Shown here: positions 52,565 to 61,746 of the stretch, piece by piece
Layout: every line of letters starts with the position of its first letter
Numbering within the stretch: position 1 is the stretch's first letter
From: Rhodobacteraceae bacterium S2214
Lineage (GTDB): Bacteria > Pseudomonadota > Alphaproteobacteria > Rhodobacterales > Rhodobacteraceae
DNA length: 64,000 nt
Direction of reading: 5' to 3'
NCBI GenBank assembly: GCA_025141675.1
Contig: CP081161.1
Coordinates: 713,501 to 777,500 of the forward strand
Notes under the pieces: generated by a model
The model's database searches: none
Told to the model about the DNA's origin: nothing
What the model saw: only the letters and a program-made list of their open reading frames with translations
Program-made: the position numbers and the translations under genes

Positions 52565-53815
52565 ATGCCTCATATTGCGATCCTTGGTGCCGGTGTCACT
52601 GGTGTCACCACTGCTTATTCCCTTCACAAACGTGGCTTCGACGTCACCGTCTATGACCGCCAGCGTTATGCTGCGATGGAAACCAGCTTTGCCAATGGCG
52701 GTCAGTTATCTGCGTCGAACGCCGAAGTTTGGAACCAATGGTCCACGGTCCTGAAAGGGATCAAATGGATGTTGCAGGCCGACGCGCCGCTGTCCGTGAA
52801 TCCGATGCCGCAGTGGCACAAAATCTCTTGGATGGCGGAATTTCTGGGCAATATCCCGCGCTACAAGTCGAACACGATTGCGACAACCAAACTGGCCGTC
52901 GCCGCACGCGCTGGGCTGGCCGAGATGGCGGATCACACTGGTGTTGATTTCGATTTCACGCCTGCGGGTATCCTGCATTTTTATAAGACTCAGAAAGACC
53001 TAGATCACGCGCGGCGCGTGAATGGATTGCTGGCGCAGGGTGGTTTGACACGAACGGAACTGACACCGGACGAAGTATTGGCGAAAGAACCAACGCTGCG
53101 CGGTGATATCCTTGGCGGGTTCTGGACTGAAAGCGATAGCACAGGCGACATTCATAAATTCACTGTTGGTTTGGCGGATTGGCTGAAGCGGCAAGGTGTG
53201 ACGTTCAAGCTAGGCCATGCGGTCACGGACGTGCGTTCAGACGCCGAAGCGGTGACGATTCGTGCGCAGGGTGAAGACCGTTTTGACGGTGTGGTTGTGA
53301 CCGCAGGTGTCGGATCACGTGCGATTGCGAAAAAACTTGGCGACCGTGTGAATGTCTATCCTGTGAAGGGCTATTCGATCACGGTGAATCTGCCGGATGC
53401 GGTATCGCAGGCCGGTGCGCCGAATGTGTCGTTGCTGGATGATAAGGCCAAGATCGTGACATCGCGGTTGGGCGTTGACCGGTTCCGCGTTGCAGGAACG
53501 GCTGAGTTTAACGGCGAAAACCGTGACATTCGCGCTGACCGCGTGCGGCCATTGACCGAATGGGTCGAAACGCACTTCCCCGATATCAGCACCGAAAGTG
53601 TTGTGCCGTGGGCGGGCCTGCGTCCGATGATGCCAAACATGATGCCGCGTGTGGGGCGTGGGCGGTCTGAGCGCGTGTTTTACAACACGGGTCACGGCCA
53701 CCTTGGTTGGACGTTAAGTGCTGCTACCGCGGACCTGATTGGTGGGACCGTTGCGGATGCGTTTCAGAAGCCACAGATCGACACAACCCTTAGTGGTGAA
53801 TTGAAAATGGGCTGA
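52565..53815 (+). CDS. dadA: D-amino acid dehydrogenase (DadA-like FAD oxidoreductase)
   Basis: The 416-residue flavoprotein begins PHIAILGAGVTGVTTAYSL (dinucleotide-binding GxGxxG), then SFANGGQLSASNAEVWNQW and MLQADAPLSV, all as in DadA small-subunit-like dehydrogenases. The C-terminus has WAGLRPMMPNMMPRVGRG and GHGHLGWTLSAATADL, lining the flavin. The family oxidatively deaminates D-amino acids at the membrane; glycine is also a possible substrate for relatives. A glycine riboswitch directly upstream points to glycine-linked control. Confidence 0.9.
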   Translation: MPHIAILGAGVTGVTTAYSLHKRGFDVTVYDRQRYAAMETSFANGGQLSASNAEVWNQWSTVLKGIKWMLQADAPLSVNPMPQWHKISWMAEFLGNIPRYKSNTIATTKLAVAARAGLAEMADHTGVDFDFTPAGILHFYKTQKDLDHARRVNGLLAQGGLTRTELTPDEVLAKEPTLRGDILGGFWTESDSTGDIHKFTVGLADWLKRQGVTFKLGHAVTDVRSDAEAVTIRAQGEDRFDGVVVTAGVGSRAIAKKLGDRVNVYPVKGYSITVNLPDAVSQAGAPNVSLLDDKAKIVTSRLGVDRFRVAGTAEFNGENRDIRADRVRPLTEWVETHFPDISTESVVPWAGLRPMMPNMMPRVGRGRSERVFYNTGHGHLGWTLSAATADLIGGTVADAFQKPQIDTTLSGELKMG

Positions 53816-53855
53816 CGAATGCCTATGTGGATACCAATTACAAAAGGGTATCCAC

Positions 53856-54746
53856 ATGTCATTTGAAGACGTTGTTCTTGGTTTATTGGGCGAAAATATT
53901 GTTTTTGTCTTGCTGGCGATCTTTATCGTCGTCTGCATTCTTGCTGGCGTGCGGATCGTGCCGCAGTCTGAAAAGTTTGTTGTAGAGCGGCTGGGACGTC
54001 TGCGGTCCGTGCTTGGGCCAGGCATCAACTTTATCGTGCCTTTTCTGGACCGCGTGCGTCACAAAGTCAGCGTTCTGGAACGCCAGTTGCCCGCGATGAC
54101 GCAGGACGCGATCACGTCTGACAACGTGTTGGTCCAGGTCGAAACATCCGTGTTTTACCGGATCATCGAGCCAGAAAAGACAGTTTACCGTATCCGCGAT
54201 GTGGATGCCGCGATTTCCACAACAGTCGCAGGGATCGTGCGGTCAGAAATTGGCCGGATGGAGCTGGATCAGGTGCAAGCAAACCGTGCCACATTGATTG
54301 ACGCGGTGCGTGCGCAGGTTGCCCAACAGGTTGATGATTGGGGTATCGAAGTGACGCGTGCCGAAATTCTGGACGTGAACCTTGATGCGGCGACCCGCGC
54401 GGCGATGTTGCAGCAGTTGAACGCTGAACGTGCACGTCGCGCGCAGGTGACCGAAGCTGAAGGCCTGAAACGTGCGGTCGAATTGCAGGCGGATGCGGAT
54501 CTTTATGCCGCTGATCAGGCCGCAAAAGCACGCCGCTTGAGCGCGGATGCCGAAGCATATGCAACCCAAGTGGTTGCTGTGGCGATTGCCGAAAACGGGC
54601 TGGAAGCGGCCCAGTATCAGGTCGCGCTGAAACAGGTCGAAGCGTTGAACGCGCTGGGTGCTGGTGAGGGCAAGCAGACGATCGTACTGCCAGCCAACGC
54701 GCTAGAGGCATTCGGTAACGCGTTTAGTATGTTGAAAGGGAAGTAA
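53856..54746 (+). CDS. SPFH-domain (stomatin/QmcA-like) membrane protein
   Basis: The 296-residue protein has an N-terminal membrane span (FVLLAIFIVVCILAGVRI) followed by the SPFH domain (VPQSEKFVVERLGRLRSVLGPGINFIVPFLDRV, VSVLERQLPAMTQDAITSDN). A coiled-coil region is rich in Ala and Glu (RARRAQVTEAEGLKRAVELQ). Such proteins oligomerise in membrane microdomains and often regulate FtsH-type proteases. The nfeD gene begins one base after the stop, the common NfeD-stomatin pairing. Confidence 0.92.
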   Translation: MSFEDVVLGLLGENIVFVLLAIFIVVCILAGVRIVPQSEKFVVERLGRLRSVLGPGINFIVPFLDRVRHKVSVLERQLPAMTQDAITSDNVLVQVETSVFYRIIEPEKTVYRIRDVDAAISTTVAGIVRSEIGRMELDQVQANRATLIDAVRAQVAQQVDDWGIEVTRAEILDVNLDAATRAAMLQQLNAERARRAQVTEAEGLKRAVELQADADLYAADQAAKARRLSADAEAYATQVVAVAIAENGLEAAQYQVALKQVEALNALGAGEGKQTIVLPANALEAFGNAFSMLKGK

Positions 54747-54747
54747 C

Positions 54748-55020
54748 ATGTTGCATGAACAATGGTGGGTTTGGATGTCGGCAGCGCTGTTGTTGGCAAC
54801 TGCCGAAGTGATCATTCCCGGTTACATCTTCTTGGGCTTCGCGATGGGCGCATTTGTCGTCGGTGGGCTGCTGTTGGTCGGGTTGGCTGGGCTCAGCTTG
54901 CCTATTACGCTGGTCGTTTTCGCTGCCTTGTCGCTAGCCGCCTATCTTGGTTTGCGCTGGATGTTTGGTTTGAAAACTGGACAGGCCACGTTTTTCGACA
55001 CGGATATCAACGACAACTAA
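54748..55020 (+). CDS. NfeD family membrane protein
   Basis: The 90-residue product has three membrane spans (WVWMSAALLLATAEVIIPGYIFLGFAMG-like start, then GGLLLVGLAGLS and ITLVVFAALSLAAYLGLRW). It stops short of the usual C-terminal OB-fold. Short NfeD forms like this pair with stomatin-like SPFH proteins, here encoded immediately upstream. The partnership is known for the family; the exact role is not. Confidence 0.9.
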   Translation: MLHEQWWVWMSAALLLATAEVIIPGYIFLGFAMGAFVVGGLLLVGLAGLSLPITLVVFAALSLAAYLGLRWMFGLKTGQATFFDTDINDN

Positions 55021-55038
55021 TCCCGACGCCGTTTCCCG

Positions 55039-55068
55039 AAAAAAAGCCCGACGCGTTAAGCGCCGGGC
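55039..55068 (-). terminator. Terminator of the 55148-55357 gene
   Basis: On the minus strand a GCGCCGGGC-type 9-bp stem with one mismatch (arms 55046-55054 and 55060-55068) is followed by seven U residues (55039-55045). It lies about 80 bases past the stop of the small minus-strand gene. It may also weakly serve nfeD from the other side. Confidence 0.85.
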
Positions 55069-55147
55069 AGGGGATGGTCGTACCGTGGGAGGCAGCTTTG
55101 CGAGGGGGACAGGGCAAAAGCTATCGGTCGACCGGCAGGGTAAACTT

Positions 55148-55357
55148 TTAGATGTGGGACATCAGGTCTGGGCTTGTGTCTGACATCCGCATCGCACGGC
55201 GTTTCAGGCCGTCACGAACTTGGTCCATATCCATCGTCACCGGACCAGCAACAGAACACGGGTAGCGGAATGTCGATGTGCCGCGCGCGATATCTACGCG
55301 GGCCTCAAAGGCACCTGCTGTTGCGTTGTAACGTACGTCTCCGAGGCTAATGTTCAT
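55148..55357 (-). CDS. Small hypothetical protein A, paralogue of the gene at 55421
   Basis: The 69-residue product (MNISLGDVRYNATAGAFEA...) has no signal peptide or membrane span. AAGGAAA lies before the ATG. It shares with its upstream neighbour the pattern D-(V/L)-RYN-x4-AFEA-x-VD and a (F)R(Y/F)P-x4-GP block. It looks beta-rich with an Arg/Met-rich C-terminal helix (DQVRDGLKRRAMRMSD). It is not a family I can name. A terminator lies downstream, supporting a real transcript. Confidence 0.75.
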   Translation of the reverse strand: MNISLGDVRYNATAGAFEARVDIARGTSTFRYPCSVAGPVTMDMDQVRDGLKRRAMRMSDTSPDLMSHI

Positions 55358-55420
55358 GGTCTTTTTCCTTCGTGGGGGCCGCAAGGTGCGGCAATCGTGA
55401 GTGGTGGGAAGAACTGTGGA

Positions 55421-55603
55421 TCAGTGTGTCGCGGCTTTGTGGGCTGCTTGGCGATACAGGTTCGCATTGATGATCTTGGGGCTTAGGGAGGTTGGCCCGA
55501 AGACGGTCAGTGGAAACCGAAGGCGGCGATCGTTCTGAACAACATCAACAGATGCTTCAAAGGCACGAAGCCGCTCATTATACCGTAGGTCTCTGATCTG
55601 CAT
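55421..55603 (-). CDS. Small hypothetical protein B, paralogue of the gene at 55148
   Basis: The 60-residue product (MQIRDLRYNERLRAFEASVD...) aligns with protein A over its first 35 residues and differs after that, ending NLYRQAAHKAATH. AAGGAAGAG precedes the ATG at 55603. The gap to protein A's start is 63 bases, so they may be co-transcribed. The function is unknown; similarity between the two is the main evidence that both are genes. Confidence 0.7.
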   Translation of the reverse strand: MQIRDLRYNERLRAFEASVDVVQNDRRLRFPLTVFGPTSLSPKIINANLYRQAAHKAATH

Positions 55604-55669
55604 TTGACTCTTCCTTGTCATTGCTTGTGCTAACAACTTAGGAATCGCAAAAAGGTTCCGAAAGGGGCG

Positions 55670-55698
55670 TCACGCCGACGTGAATCGGCGTGATTTTT
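55670..55698 (+). terminator. Hairpin with plus-strand T-run between the small genes and pyrF
   Basis: TCACGCCGA (55670-55678), a 6-base loop and TCGGCGTGA (55685-55693) are followed by TTTTT. The geometry suits a plus-strand transcript, but no plus-strand gene ends here. On the minus strand it follows pyrF by about 64 bases without a clear U-run. Confidence 0.6.
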
Positions 55699-55761
55699 CG
55701 AAATCGCATTGAAATATATGGATTTTATTGTGCGTCGAGTTGGCGTGACGCGCGCCGTATC

Positions 55762-56487
55762 TTAGTGATTTGGCGATTCAGCCTGCGGTGATGCCATCTC
55801 GGATAGAATCGATTGTGTCGCTTCCAACGGGTTTTCGGCACGCCATACCGGGCGACCAACAACCACGTGGTCTGCGCCGTTTGCGATAGCCTGTGCAGGG
55901 GTTGTGACCCGTTTTTGATCGCCAAGGTCGGCGCCAACAGGGCGTACACCAGGTGTCACGATCAGTTTACCAGCAGCCTGCGGAAGGCCGCGGATCAGCC
56001 CTGCTTCTTGTGGCGATGAAATAACGCCGTCAGCGCCAGCTTCCATCGCGCGGCCGGCACGTTCTTGCACCAAATCGGGGATTAATCCGTCTTTGAACAT
56101 GGCCCCATTCAGGTCATCACGGTCCAAAGAGGTCAGAATTGTTACAGCGAGGATCTTTAGATCGGTGCCTGCAGCGCCTTCTTTGGCTGCTTTGACCACG
56201 TAAGGATCGCCATGCACGGTCAGGAAATCGAGATCGTATTGTGCGATTCCCCGCACCGCCGCTTCGACCGTTGCGCCGATGTCGAAGAATTTCATGTCCA
56301 GAAAGATGCGTTTGCCGCGTTCCTGCTTCAGTTCGTTCGCAAGGGCCAGACCGCCGCCGGTCAACATGCCCAGACCGATTTTGTAAAAGCTGACGCTGTC
56401 GCCCAGTTGATCCGCCAACTGCAGGCCCGCAACCACGTTTGGCACATCCATTGCAACAATCAGGCGGTCATCAGCGGGCAGGGTCAT
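55762..56487 (-). CDS. pyrF: Orotidine 5'-phosphate decarboxylase
   Basis: The 241-residue TIM-barrel enzyme has DDRLIVAMDVPN, SFYKIGLGMLTGGG, and the catalytic RIFLDMKFFDIGATVEAAVRG (D-x-K-x2-D). It also has LTVHGDPYVV and GVISSPQEAG, and it ends in VTPGVRPVGADLGDQKR and ADHVVVGRPVW. It makes UMP from OMP. I chose the ATG at 56487 with AAGGA before it. Confidence 0.96.
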   Translation of the reverse strand: MTLPADDRLIVAMDVPNVVAGLQLADQLGDSVSFYKIGLGMLTGGGLALANELKQERGKRIFLDMKFFDIGATVEAAVRGIAQYDLDFLTVHGDPYVVKAAKEGAAGTDLKILAVTILTSLDRDDLNGAMFKDGLIPDLVQERAGRAMEAGADGVISSPQEAGLIRGLPQAAGKLIVTPGVRPVGADLGDQKRVTTPAQAIANGADHVVVGRPVWRAENPLEATQSILSEMASPQAESPNH

Positions 56488-56576
56488 CGGGCTATCCTTC
56501 ATCTGGTTTTCCAGCGATTGAAGCAAAAGGCCCGAATGGTCAACGTTTTGGCCTGAATTAGTGGGTTCCAAACGAA

Positions 56577-56610
56577 AAAGGTGCAGTCCCTTGGGAAGGA
56601 CCGCACCTTT
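56577..56610 (-). terminator. Terminator upstream of pyrF, ending the 47-residue gene
   Basis: AAAGGTGC (56577-56584) pairs with GCACCTTT (56603-56610), with AGTCC/GGACC extending the stem inside. On the minus strand it runs into a U-run. It ends the transcript of the small ORF at 56676. Confidence 0.88.
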
Positions 56611-56675
56611 CGTACATTAACCGCCGTAATCGTTACTAATGGCCACCCAACATGGGAACAGGCCAAACTATTAAT

Positions 56676-56819
56676 CTACGCCGCTCTGCTTTGACCGTTT
56701 TGATCGGCCTTTCGCAGCTCAGAGGCTTGATCTGCAAACAACTGCCGCACCATTTCTGGCGTGAGAGGGAAAATGCGTCGCGGGGTCGACGCGTCTTTGT
56801 GTTGGCAGGTGTTGGACAT
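56676..56819 (-). CDS. Small hypothetical protein, 47 residues
   Basis: The product starts MSNTCQHKDASTPRRIFPLTPEMVRQLF and ends in a charged helix (ADQASELRKADQNGQSRAA). AGGAG lies eight to nine bases before the ATG at 56819, and a strong terminator lies 66 bases after the stop. There is no membrane span. Function and family are unknown; the ribosome-binding site and terminator are the evidence. A longer frame to 56888 has no better start. Confidence 0.55.
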   Translation of the reverse strand: MSNTCQHKDASTPRRIFPLTPEMVRQLFADQASELRKADQNGQSRAA

Positions 56820-56929
56820 GATCTCGTTCTCCTGCAACCAATATGGGGAAAACGACTGGCGGATGTCATGGGAAAGGTCACGACGCATTCCCCCTTGAAT
56901 CGAAACTGCCCCATTTTTCGCCGTGAAAT

Positions 56930-56960
56930 CTTGTAAGCTGCGTGTTTCCTCCCCATCTTA
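56930..56960 (+). promoter_or_regulatory. Sigma-32 (RpoH)-type heat-shock promoter of clpB
   Basis: CTTGTAA (56930-56936), a 14-base spacer and CCCCATCTTA (56951-56960) match the RpoH consensus CTTGAAA-N11-16-CCCATnT closely. The promoter is about 80 bases upstream of the clpB start. Heat-shock control of clpB by RpoH is established in proteobacteria. Confidence 0.75.
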
Positions 56961-57038
56961 ATTGTGAGGCCCAAACAGGGGTGTGCCGCGATGTCGGGCA
57001 CTTCAAATGTCAGGGCGCTTATTAGAGGAGATTACCCC

Positions 57039-59651
57039 ATGAACCTTGACAAGTTCACAGAGCGGTCGCGCGGCTTTGTTCAGGCTGCACAGACTATTGC
57101 AATGCGTGAAAGCCATCAGCGGCTGACACCTGAACACCTACTCAAAGCCTTGATGGACGACGGCGAAGGCCTTGCTGCGAACCTGATCAACAAATCGGGT
57201 GCGGATGCGGCTGTAGTACGTCAGTCCGTTGACACGGCTGTGTCCAAGATTGCCGCCGTCAGTGGCGACACTGGACAAGTATACATAGACACCACCACCG
57301 GCAAAATTCTGGCCGAGGCTGAAAAGCTGGCCGAAAAGGCGGGCGATAGCTTTGTGACTGTCGAACGGCTGTTGATGGCGCTGGTGATGATCAAATCGAA
57401 AGCCAAGGATGCGCTTGATGCGGGCGGCGTTGATGCGAAAGCGTTGAACGCGACGATCAATGACATCCGTAAAGGCCGCACAGCTGATAGTGCGTCTGCC
57501 GAAGATGGGTTTGACGCGCTGAACAAATACGCCCGCGATCTGACAGAGGCGGCCAGCGAAGGTAAGATTGACCCGATCATCGGTCGCGACGAAGAGATAC
57601 GTCGGTCGATGCAGGTTCTGTCGCGCCGGACCAAGAATAACCCAGTGCTGATCGGTGAACCCGGCGTTGGTAAAACAGCGATTGCCGAGGGGCTTGCCCT
57701 GCGGATCGTCAATGGCGACGTGCCCGAAAGCCTGCGTAACAAACGTCTGATGTCTTTGGACATGGGCGCGTTGATTGCTGGTGCAAAGTATCGTGGTGAA
57801 TTTGAAGAACGCCTTAAGGCGGTTTTGAAAGAGATCGAAACAGCCGCTGGCGAAATCATCCTTTTCATTGACGAGATGCACACGCTTGTTGGTGCCGGTA
57901 AGGCGGACGGCGCGATGGATGCGGCCAACCTGATCAAACCTGCGCTGGCCCGTGGCGAACTGCACTGTATCGGTGCGACGACCCTCGATGAATATCGCAA
58001 GTACGTGGAAAAAGACGCGGCCCTTGCGCGTCGTTTCCAGCCTTTGATCGTCGAAGAACCAACCGTCGAAGACACGGTATCGATCCTGCGTGGTATTAAA
58101 GAGAAGTACGAACTGCACCACGGTGTGCGGATTTCGGACAGTTCTTTGGTGGCGGCGGCGACATTGTCGCATCGGTATATCACGGATCGGTTCTTGCCGG
58201 ATAAGGCCATTGATTTGGTCGATGAGGCCGCGTCGCGGTTGCGGATGGAAGTCGATTCCAAGCCCGAAGAACTGGACGCGCTTGATCGTCAGATCATGCA
58301 GCTACAGATCGAAGCGATGGCCTTGGAAAAAGAAGACGACGCCGCATCCGTGGACCGTCTTGAAAAGCTGCAAAAGGAACTGGCTGATCTGCAGGACCGC
58401 GCGTCAGAGATGACGGCGAAATGGCAGGCTGAACGGGACAAGCTGGAAGGCACCCGTGAGGTCAAGGAACAGCTGGATCGTGCACGGGCCGAACTGGATA
58501 TCGCGAAGCGTGAAGGTAACTTGGCCAAGGCCGGAGAACTGTCATATGGCGTGATCCCTGATCTGGAACGCAAGTTGTCGGAAACCGAAGCCGCTGAAGA
58601 CATGATGGTCGAAGAGGCCGTGCGCCCTGAGCAAATCGCGCAGGTTGTCGAACGCTGGACCGGCATTCCAACGTCGAAGATGCTGGAAGGTGAACGTGAC
58701 AAGCTGTTGCGCATGGAAGACGAACTTGGTCGTCGCGTGATTGGTCAACGTCAGGCTGTGACGGCTGTCGCCAATGCCGTGCGTCGGTCGCGTGCTGGTC
58801 TGAATGATGAAGATCGCCCGCTTGGGTCGTTCCTATTCCTTGGACCAACGGGTGTCGGTAAAACGGAGCTTACCAAAGCGGTTGCCGAATATCTGTTCGA
58901 CGACGATAGCGCGATGGTGCGGATCGATATGTCCGAGTTCATGGAAAAGCATGCGGTGGCCCGCCTGATTGGTGCGCCTCCGGGATATGTTGGCTATGAC
59001 GAAGGCGGTGTTCTGACCGAAGCTGTGCGGCGGCGTCCGTATCAGGTTGTCCTGTTCGACGAAGTCGAAAAGGCGCATCCGGATGTGTTCAACGTGTTGT
59101 TGCAGGTTCTGGATGACGGGATGCTGACTGATGGTCAGGGCCGGACTGTGGACTTTAAGCAGACGCTGATCATTCTGACGTCGAACCTTGGGGCGCAGGC
59201 CTTGTCGCAGTTGCCCGATGGGGCAGACGCGGCAGATGCGAAACGGAACGTGATGGACGCGGTGCGTGCGCATTTCCGGCCTGAATTCCTGAACCGTCTC
59301 GACGAGACGATCATCTTTGATCGGCTGGCACGTGAAGACATGGCGGGCATCGTCGAAATCCAGATGCGGCGTTTGCACAAGCGTCTTGCATCGCGGAACA
59401 TCACGTTGTCGCTGGATGAAGGCGCGCTGAAGTGGCTCGCCGACGAAGGCTACGATCCGGTGTTTGGTGCGCGTCCTTTGAAGCGTGTGATCCAACGCGC
59501 CTTACAGGACCAACTGGCCGAGATGATCTTGGCTGGTGATGTGCTGGATGGATCGGATGTATCGGTCAGTGCTGGTACGGATGGGTTGATCGTGGGGGAC
59601 CGTGTGTCGCCGACAGGACGACCCAAACCGGATGACGCTGTCGTTCACTAA
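57039..59651 (+). CDS. clpB: ATP-dependent disaggregase ClpB
   Basis: The 870-residue chaperone has two Clp N repeats ([18 protein letters not shown]) and AAA1 with Walker [16 protein letters not shown] (about residue 205) and Walker [16 protein letters not shown]. The long coiled-coil M domain spans about residues 410-520. AAA2 has Walker [38 protein letters not shown] and [11 protein letters not shown]. It frees aggregated proteins with DnaK after heat stress. I chose the ATG at 57039 because AGAGGAGA is directly upstream. Confidence 0.97.
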   Translation: MNLDKFTERSRGFVQAAQTIAMRESHQRLTPEHLLKALMDDGEGLAANLINKSGADAAVVRQSVDTAVSKIAAVSGDTGQVYIDTTTGKILAEAEKLAEKAGDSFVTVERLLMALVMIKSKAKDALDAGGVDAKALNATINDIRKGRTADSASAEDGFDALNKYARDLTEAASEGKIDPIIGRDEEIRRSMQVLSRRTKNNPVLIGEPGVGKTAIAEGLALRIVNGDVPESLRNKRLMSLDMGALIAGAKYRGEFEERLKAVLKEIETAAGEIILFIDEMHTLVGAGKADGAMDAANLIKPALARGELHCIGATTLDEYRKYVEKDAALARRFQPLIVEEPTVEDTVSILRGIKEKYELHHGVRISDSSLVAAATLSHRYITDRFLPDKAIDLVDEAASRLRMEVDSKPEELDALDRQIMQLQIEAMALEKEDDAASVDRLEKLQKELADLQDRASEMTAKWQAERDKLEGTREVKEQLDRARAELDIAKREGNLAKAGELSYGVIPDLERKLSETEAAEDMMVEEAVRPEQIAQVVERWTGIPTSKMLEGERDKLLRMEDELGRRVIGQRQAVTAVANAVRRSRAGLNDEDRPLGSFLFLGPTGVGKTELTKAVAEYLFDDDSAMVRIDMSEFMEKHAVARLIGAPPGYVGYDEGGVLTEAVRRRPYQVVLFDEVEKAHPDVFNVLLQVLDDGMLTDGQGRTVDFKQTLIILTSNLGAQALSQLPDGADAADAKRNVMDAVRAHFRPEFLNRLDETIIFDRLAREDMAGIVEIQMRRLHKRLASRNITLSLDEGALKWLADEGYDPVFGARPLKRVIQRALQDQLAEMILAGDVLDGSDVSVSAGTDGLIVGDRVSPTGRPKPDDAVVH

Positions 59652-59655
59652 GACA

Positions 59656-59682
59656 AAAACGGCCCCCACGTGGGGCCGTTTT
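59656..59682 (+). terminator. Terminator after clpB
   Basis: AAAACGGCCCC-CACGT-GGGGCCGTTTT is a perfect stem with flanking A-runs and T-runs, placed five bases after the clpB stop. It probably also serves the convergent membrane-protein gene. Confidence 0.94.
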
Positions 59683-59693
59683 CATTTTGCGGG

Positions 59694-60239
59694 TTAAAGA
59701 AATTTCGGTTTTCTGCTGAGGCCCGCAATGCCGCCGATCGCTATGACTACACACACCGCCATTGTCGTGGCGATGGATTTCAGCACCGTGGCGGTGCTTG
59801 TCGCAAAAACCAGTGTGGTCGATACGTCGGGCCATCCCCATATCATCGCGACGATGCCAAGGTTTTCAGCATAATCGAATAGGGCGCATGCGACGGACAG
59901 GATGATGCCGTAACGGATCAGCCCATCGTTGGCGATACGGCGTCCCAGCCGGATGATCGTGGCTATCAATGTCGCGGCAAGCACGGCTGGGTAAACTGTA
60001 TCGAGCGGGATTTGCCGCGTTAGATAATAGTGCCGCCCATCCGGACCGAGCCCGTCCAACAAATGCGCGGCGGCGATGAGGTCGTAGCCAAAGGGGCGCA
60101 TGTCGAACGGGATGTACCCCGAAATGGCTTCGATATGGGCCAGTGTTATATTGATCATCACAAGGTAAATGAAAGCACCAATCAGGCCAAAGCCAATTGC
60201 TGCGATGCCGATATGTGTGGTGCGATTGCGTGTCGTCAT
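59694..60239 (-). CDS. Hypothetical integral membrane protein, 181 residues
   Basis: The protein has about four to five hydrophobic segments: IGIAAIGFGLIGAFIYLVMI, TVYPAVLAATLIATIIRL, YGIILSVACALFDYAENLGIVAMIW and ATTMAVCVVIAIGGIAGL. A polar loop (SGYIPFDMRPFGYDLIAAAHLLDGLGPDG) lies between the first two. No family is recognised. It is divergent from the Crp/Fnr-like regulator with an 79-base gap, so that regulator may control it. That is an inference from position only. Confidence 0.75.
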   Translation of the reverse strand: MTTRNRTTHIGIAAIGFGLIGAFIYLVMINITLAHIEAISGYIPFDMRPFGYDLIAAAHLLDGLGPDGRHYYLTRQIPLDTVYPAVLAATLIATIIRLGRRIANDGLIRYGIILSVACALFDYAENLGIVAMIWGWPDVSTTLVFATSTATVLKSIATTMAVCVVIAIGGIAGLSRKPKFL

Positions 60240-60318
60240 TTGGTAAACTCCTTTATTTGTGCCAGATATGGCCCGCGGACACGACAGGCCGCATTATCAT
60301 TTGATAAGGTTTGCTAAG

Positions 60319-60894
60319 ATGGATTTACGGACGTTTCTGGTGCAGTCCGATGCTTTAGCTGATGTGGCTGTCGCGGATCGCTTTGCTGCAAATTGGACGA
60401 CGACGCGTCTGGGCAACGGTGCGCACATCACCCGTCAGGAAGATCCGGCAAACGACGAATACATCTTGCTGGACGGCAGTCTTGTCAGCCGGATTTGCGA
60501 TCCTGAGGGGAAAGAGGTCTGTGTCGGGTTTTACGTTGGGCCGACCGTCGTCACGCCGAACATCGCGCGGACGAGAAACGGCATGTCGCTGGTTTCGATC
60601 TCAGCTACGTCGGAGGCGGTCATTGCACAGATCAACAGTGATCGGCTGACAGAGTTGATGATTTCATCAGAACCGATACGCAACTGGGCCAATGGTGTGT
60701 TGCGCGCGGCGCTTAGTCAGAAAGCAGATCGGGAATGGTGCCTTGCGGCACTTGGTGGTGCAGATAGATTGCATTGGTTTCGCGAAACATATCCGGGATT
60801 CGAGAATACTTTCACGCACACGCTGATCGCATCCTTTTTAGGGATGACGCCTGTTACGTTCAGCCGATTGCGGTCCGACGATAAGAGACCCTAA
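60319..60894 (+). CDS. Crp/Fnr-like transcriptional regulator
   Basis: The 191-residue protein has a cyclic-nucleotide-binding-like beta-roll (RLGNGAHITRQEDPANDEYILLDGSLVSRICD, then GKEVCVGFYVGPTVV) and a long dimer helix. A short C-terminal DNA-binding region ends FTHTLIASFLGMTPVTFSRLR, which matches the recognition helix of FNR/CRP proteins. It is shorter than usual (about 220-240 residues), stopping right after the recognition helix. There is no Fe-S cysteine set. The ligand is unknown. Confidence 0.8.
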   Translation: MDLRTFLVQSDALADVAVADRFAANWTTTRLGNGAHITRQEDPANDEYILLDGSLVSRICDPEGKEVCVGFYVGPTVVTPNIARTRNGMSLVSISATSEAVIAQINSDRLTELMISSEPIRNWANGVLRAALSQKADREWCLAALGGADRLHWFRETYPGFENTFTHTLIASFLGMTPVTFSRLRSDDKRP

Positions 60895-60969
60895 CGCGAC
60901 AGGCGACCTTGTAAGGGATGGACCCCGCGTTTCCGCGAGGTCCGAATGCACATAGCATTACTGCTGGAT

Positions 60970-61446
60970 TTAGCTTGGTGGCAGGATCACCGCGTCCAAC
61001 ACGTGAATGACGCCGTTGGATGCTTCGACGTCTGCCGCCACAACGTTGGCATCGTTTACTGTCACGCCGCCTTCGGTGCCGATTGTGATCTCTGCGCCGT
61101 TCACGGTTGCGGCCGTCATGCCGTCGGACAGATCAGTCGACATCACTTTACCTGCGACAACGTGGTACGTCAGAATGCCGGCCAATGCTTCTGGATCGGC
61201 GAGCAGTGCTTCGACTGTACCCTCTGGCAGTGCGGCGAAGGCTTCATCTGTTGGGGCGAATACGGTAAATGGACCTTCGCCTTTCAGCGTATCAACCAGA
61301 CCTGCGGCCTCAACAGCCGCGACGAGTGTTGTGAAGGAACCGTTGGCGACGGCTGTGTCAACGATGTCCATGGAATGACCATCAGCGAAGGCCGCTGTGG
61401 ACAATGTGGCTGCAGTTGCTGTTGCAATAAATGTTCTACGAAGCAT
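60970..61446 (-). CDS. Secreted fasciclin (FAS1) domain protein
   Basis: The 158-residue product has a signal peptide ([23 protein letters not shown]) and one FAS1 domain: [25 protein letters not shown], then [25 protein letters not shown] (FAS1 H1 signature), and [16 protein letters not shown] near the second motif. It ends [15 protein letters not shown]. Bacterial FAS1 proteins are exported and take part in adhesion or surface interactions. GGGAG precedes the ATG. Confidence 0.92.
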   Translation of the reverse strand: MLRRTFIATATAATLSTAAFADGHSMDIVDTAVANGSFTTLVAAVEAAGLVDTLKGEGPFTVFAPTDEAFAALPEGTVEALLADPEALAGILTYHVVAGKVMSTDLSDGMTAATVNGAEITIGTEGGVTVNDANVVAADVEASNGVIHVLDAVILPPS

Positions 61447-61746
61447 TTGATTTCTCCCATTCAGGTTGCTGCCGTTGTTGGCAATACAAACTCTTACGGG
61501 GCAAAATCCGGTTGGATCATGCGGGGAATACTGCCGATGGGTTTGACTTCGGATGCGGCTCGCCTAAGCCAGAGCCGTCTGCGTTTTCCAGTCACACTTG
61601 TGTGAATTTTCGTGATCTGTGCGCGATAGATCCGGCTGAAATATCCATATGTTTCAGGAATTGGCGGCAATGTGAGACATGTTGCCTAACAATCGTCGTA
61701 TATACCCCCAATTAAGATGCAACACGCATGATCATCGGAGACACGC
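61447..61746. other. 300-bp gap between the fasciclin gene and msrP
   Basis: No gene is supported. A TATATA box occurs about 55 bases before msrP, and GGAG lies before its ATG. No clear sigma-70 or ECF promoter pair and no strong hairpin was seen. Confidence 0.5.

Noticed and set aside
56893..56915. Second sigma-32-like promoter (CTTGAAT then CCCCATTTTT) before clpB
   Set aside because: The spacer is only about eight bases, too short. The copy at 56930 fits better.
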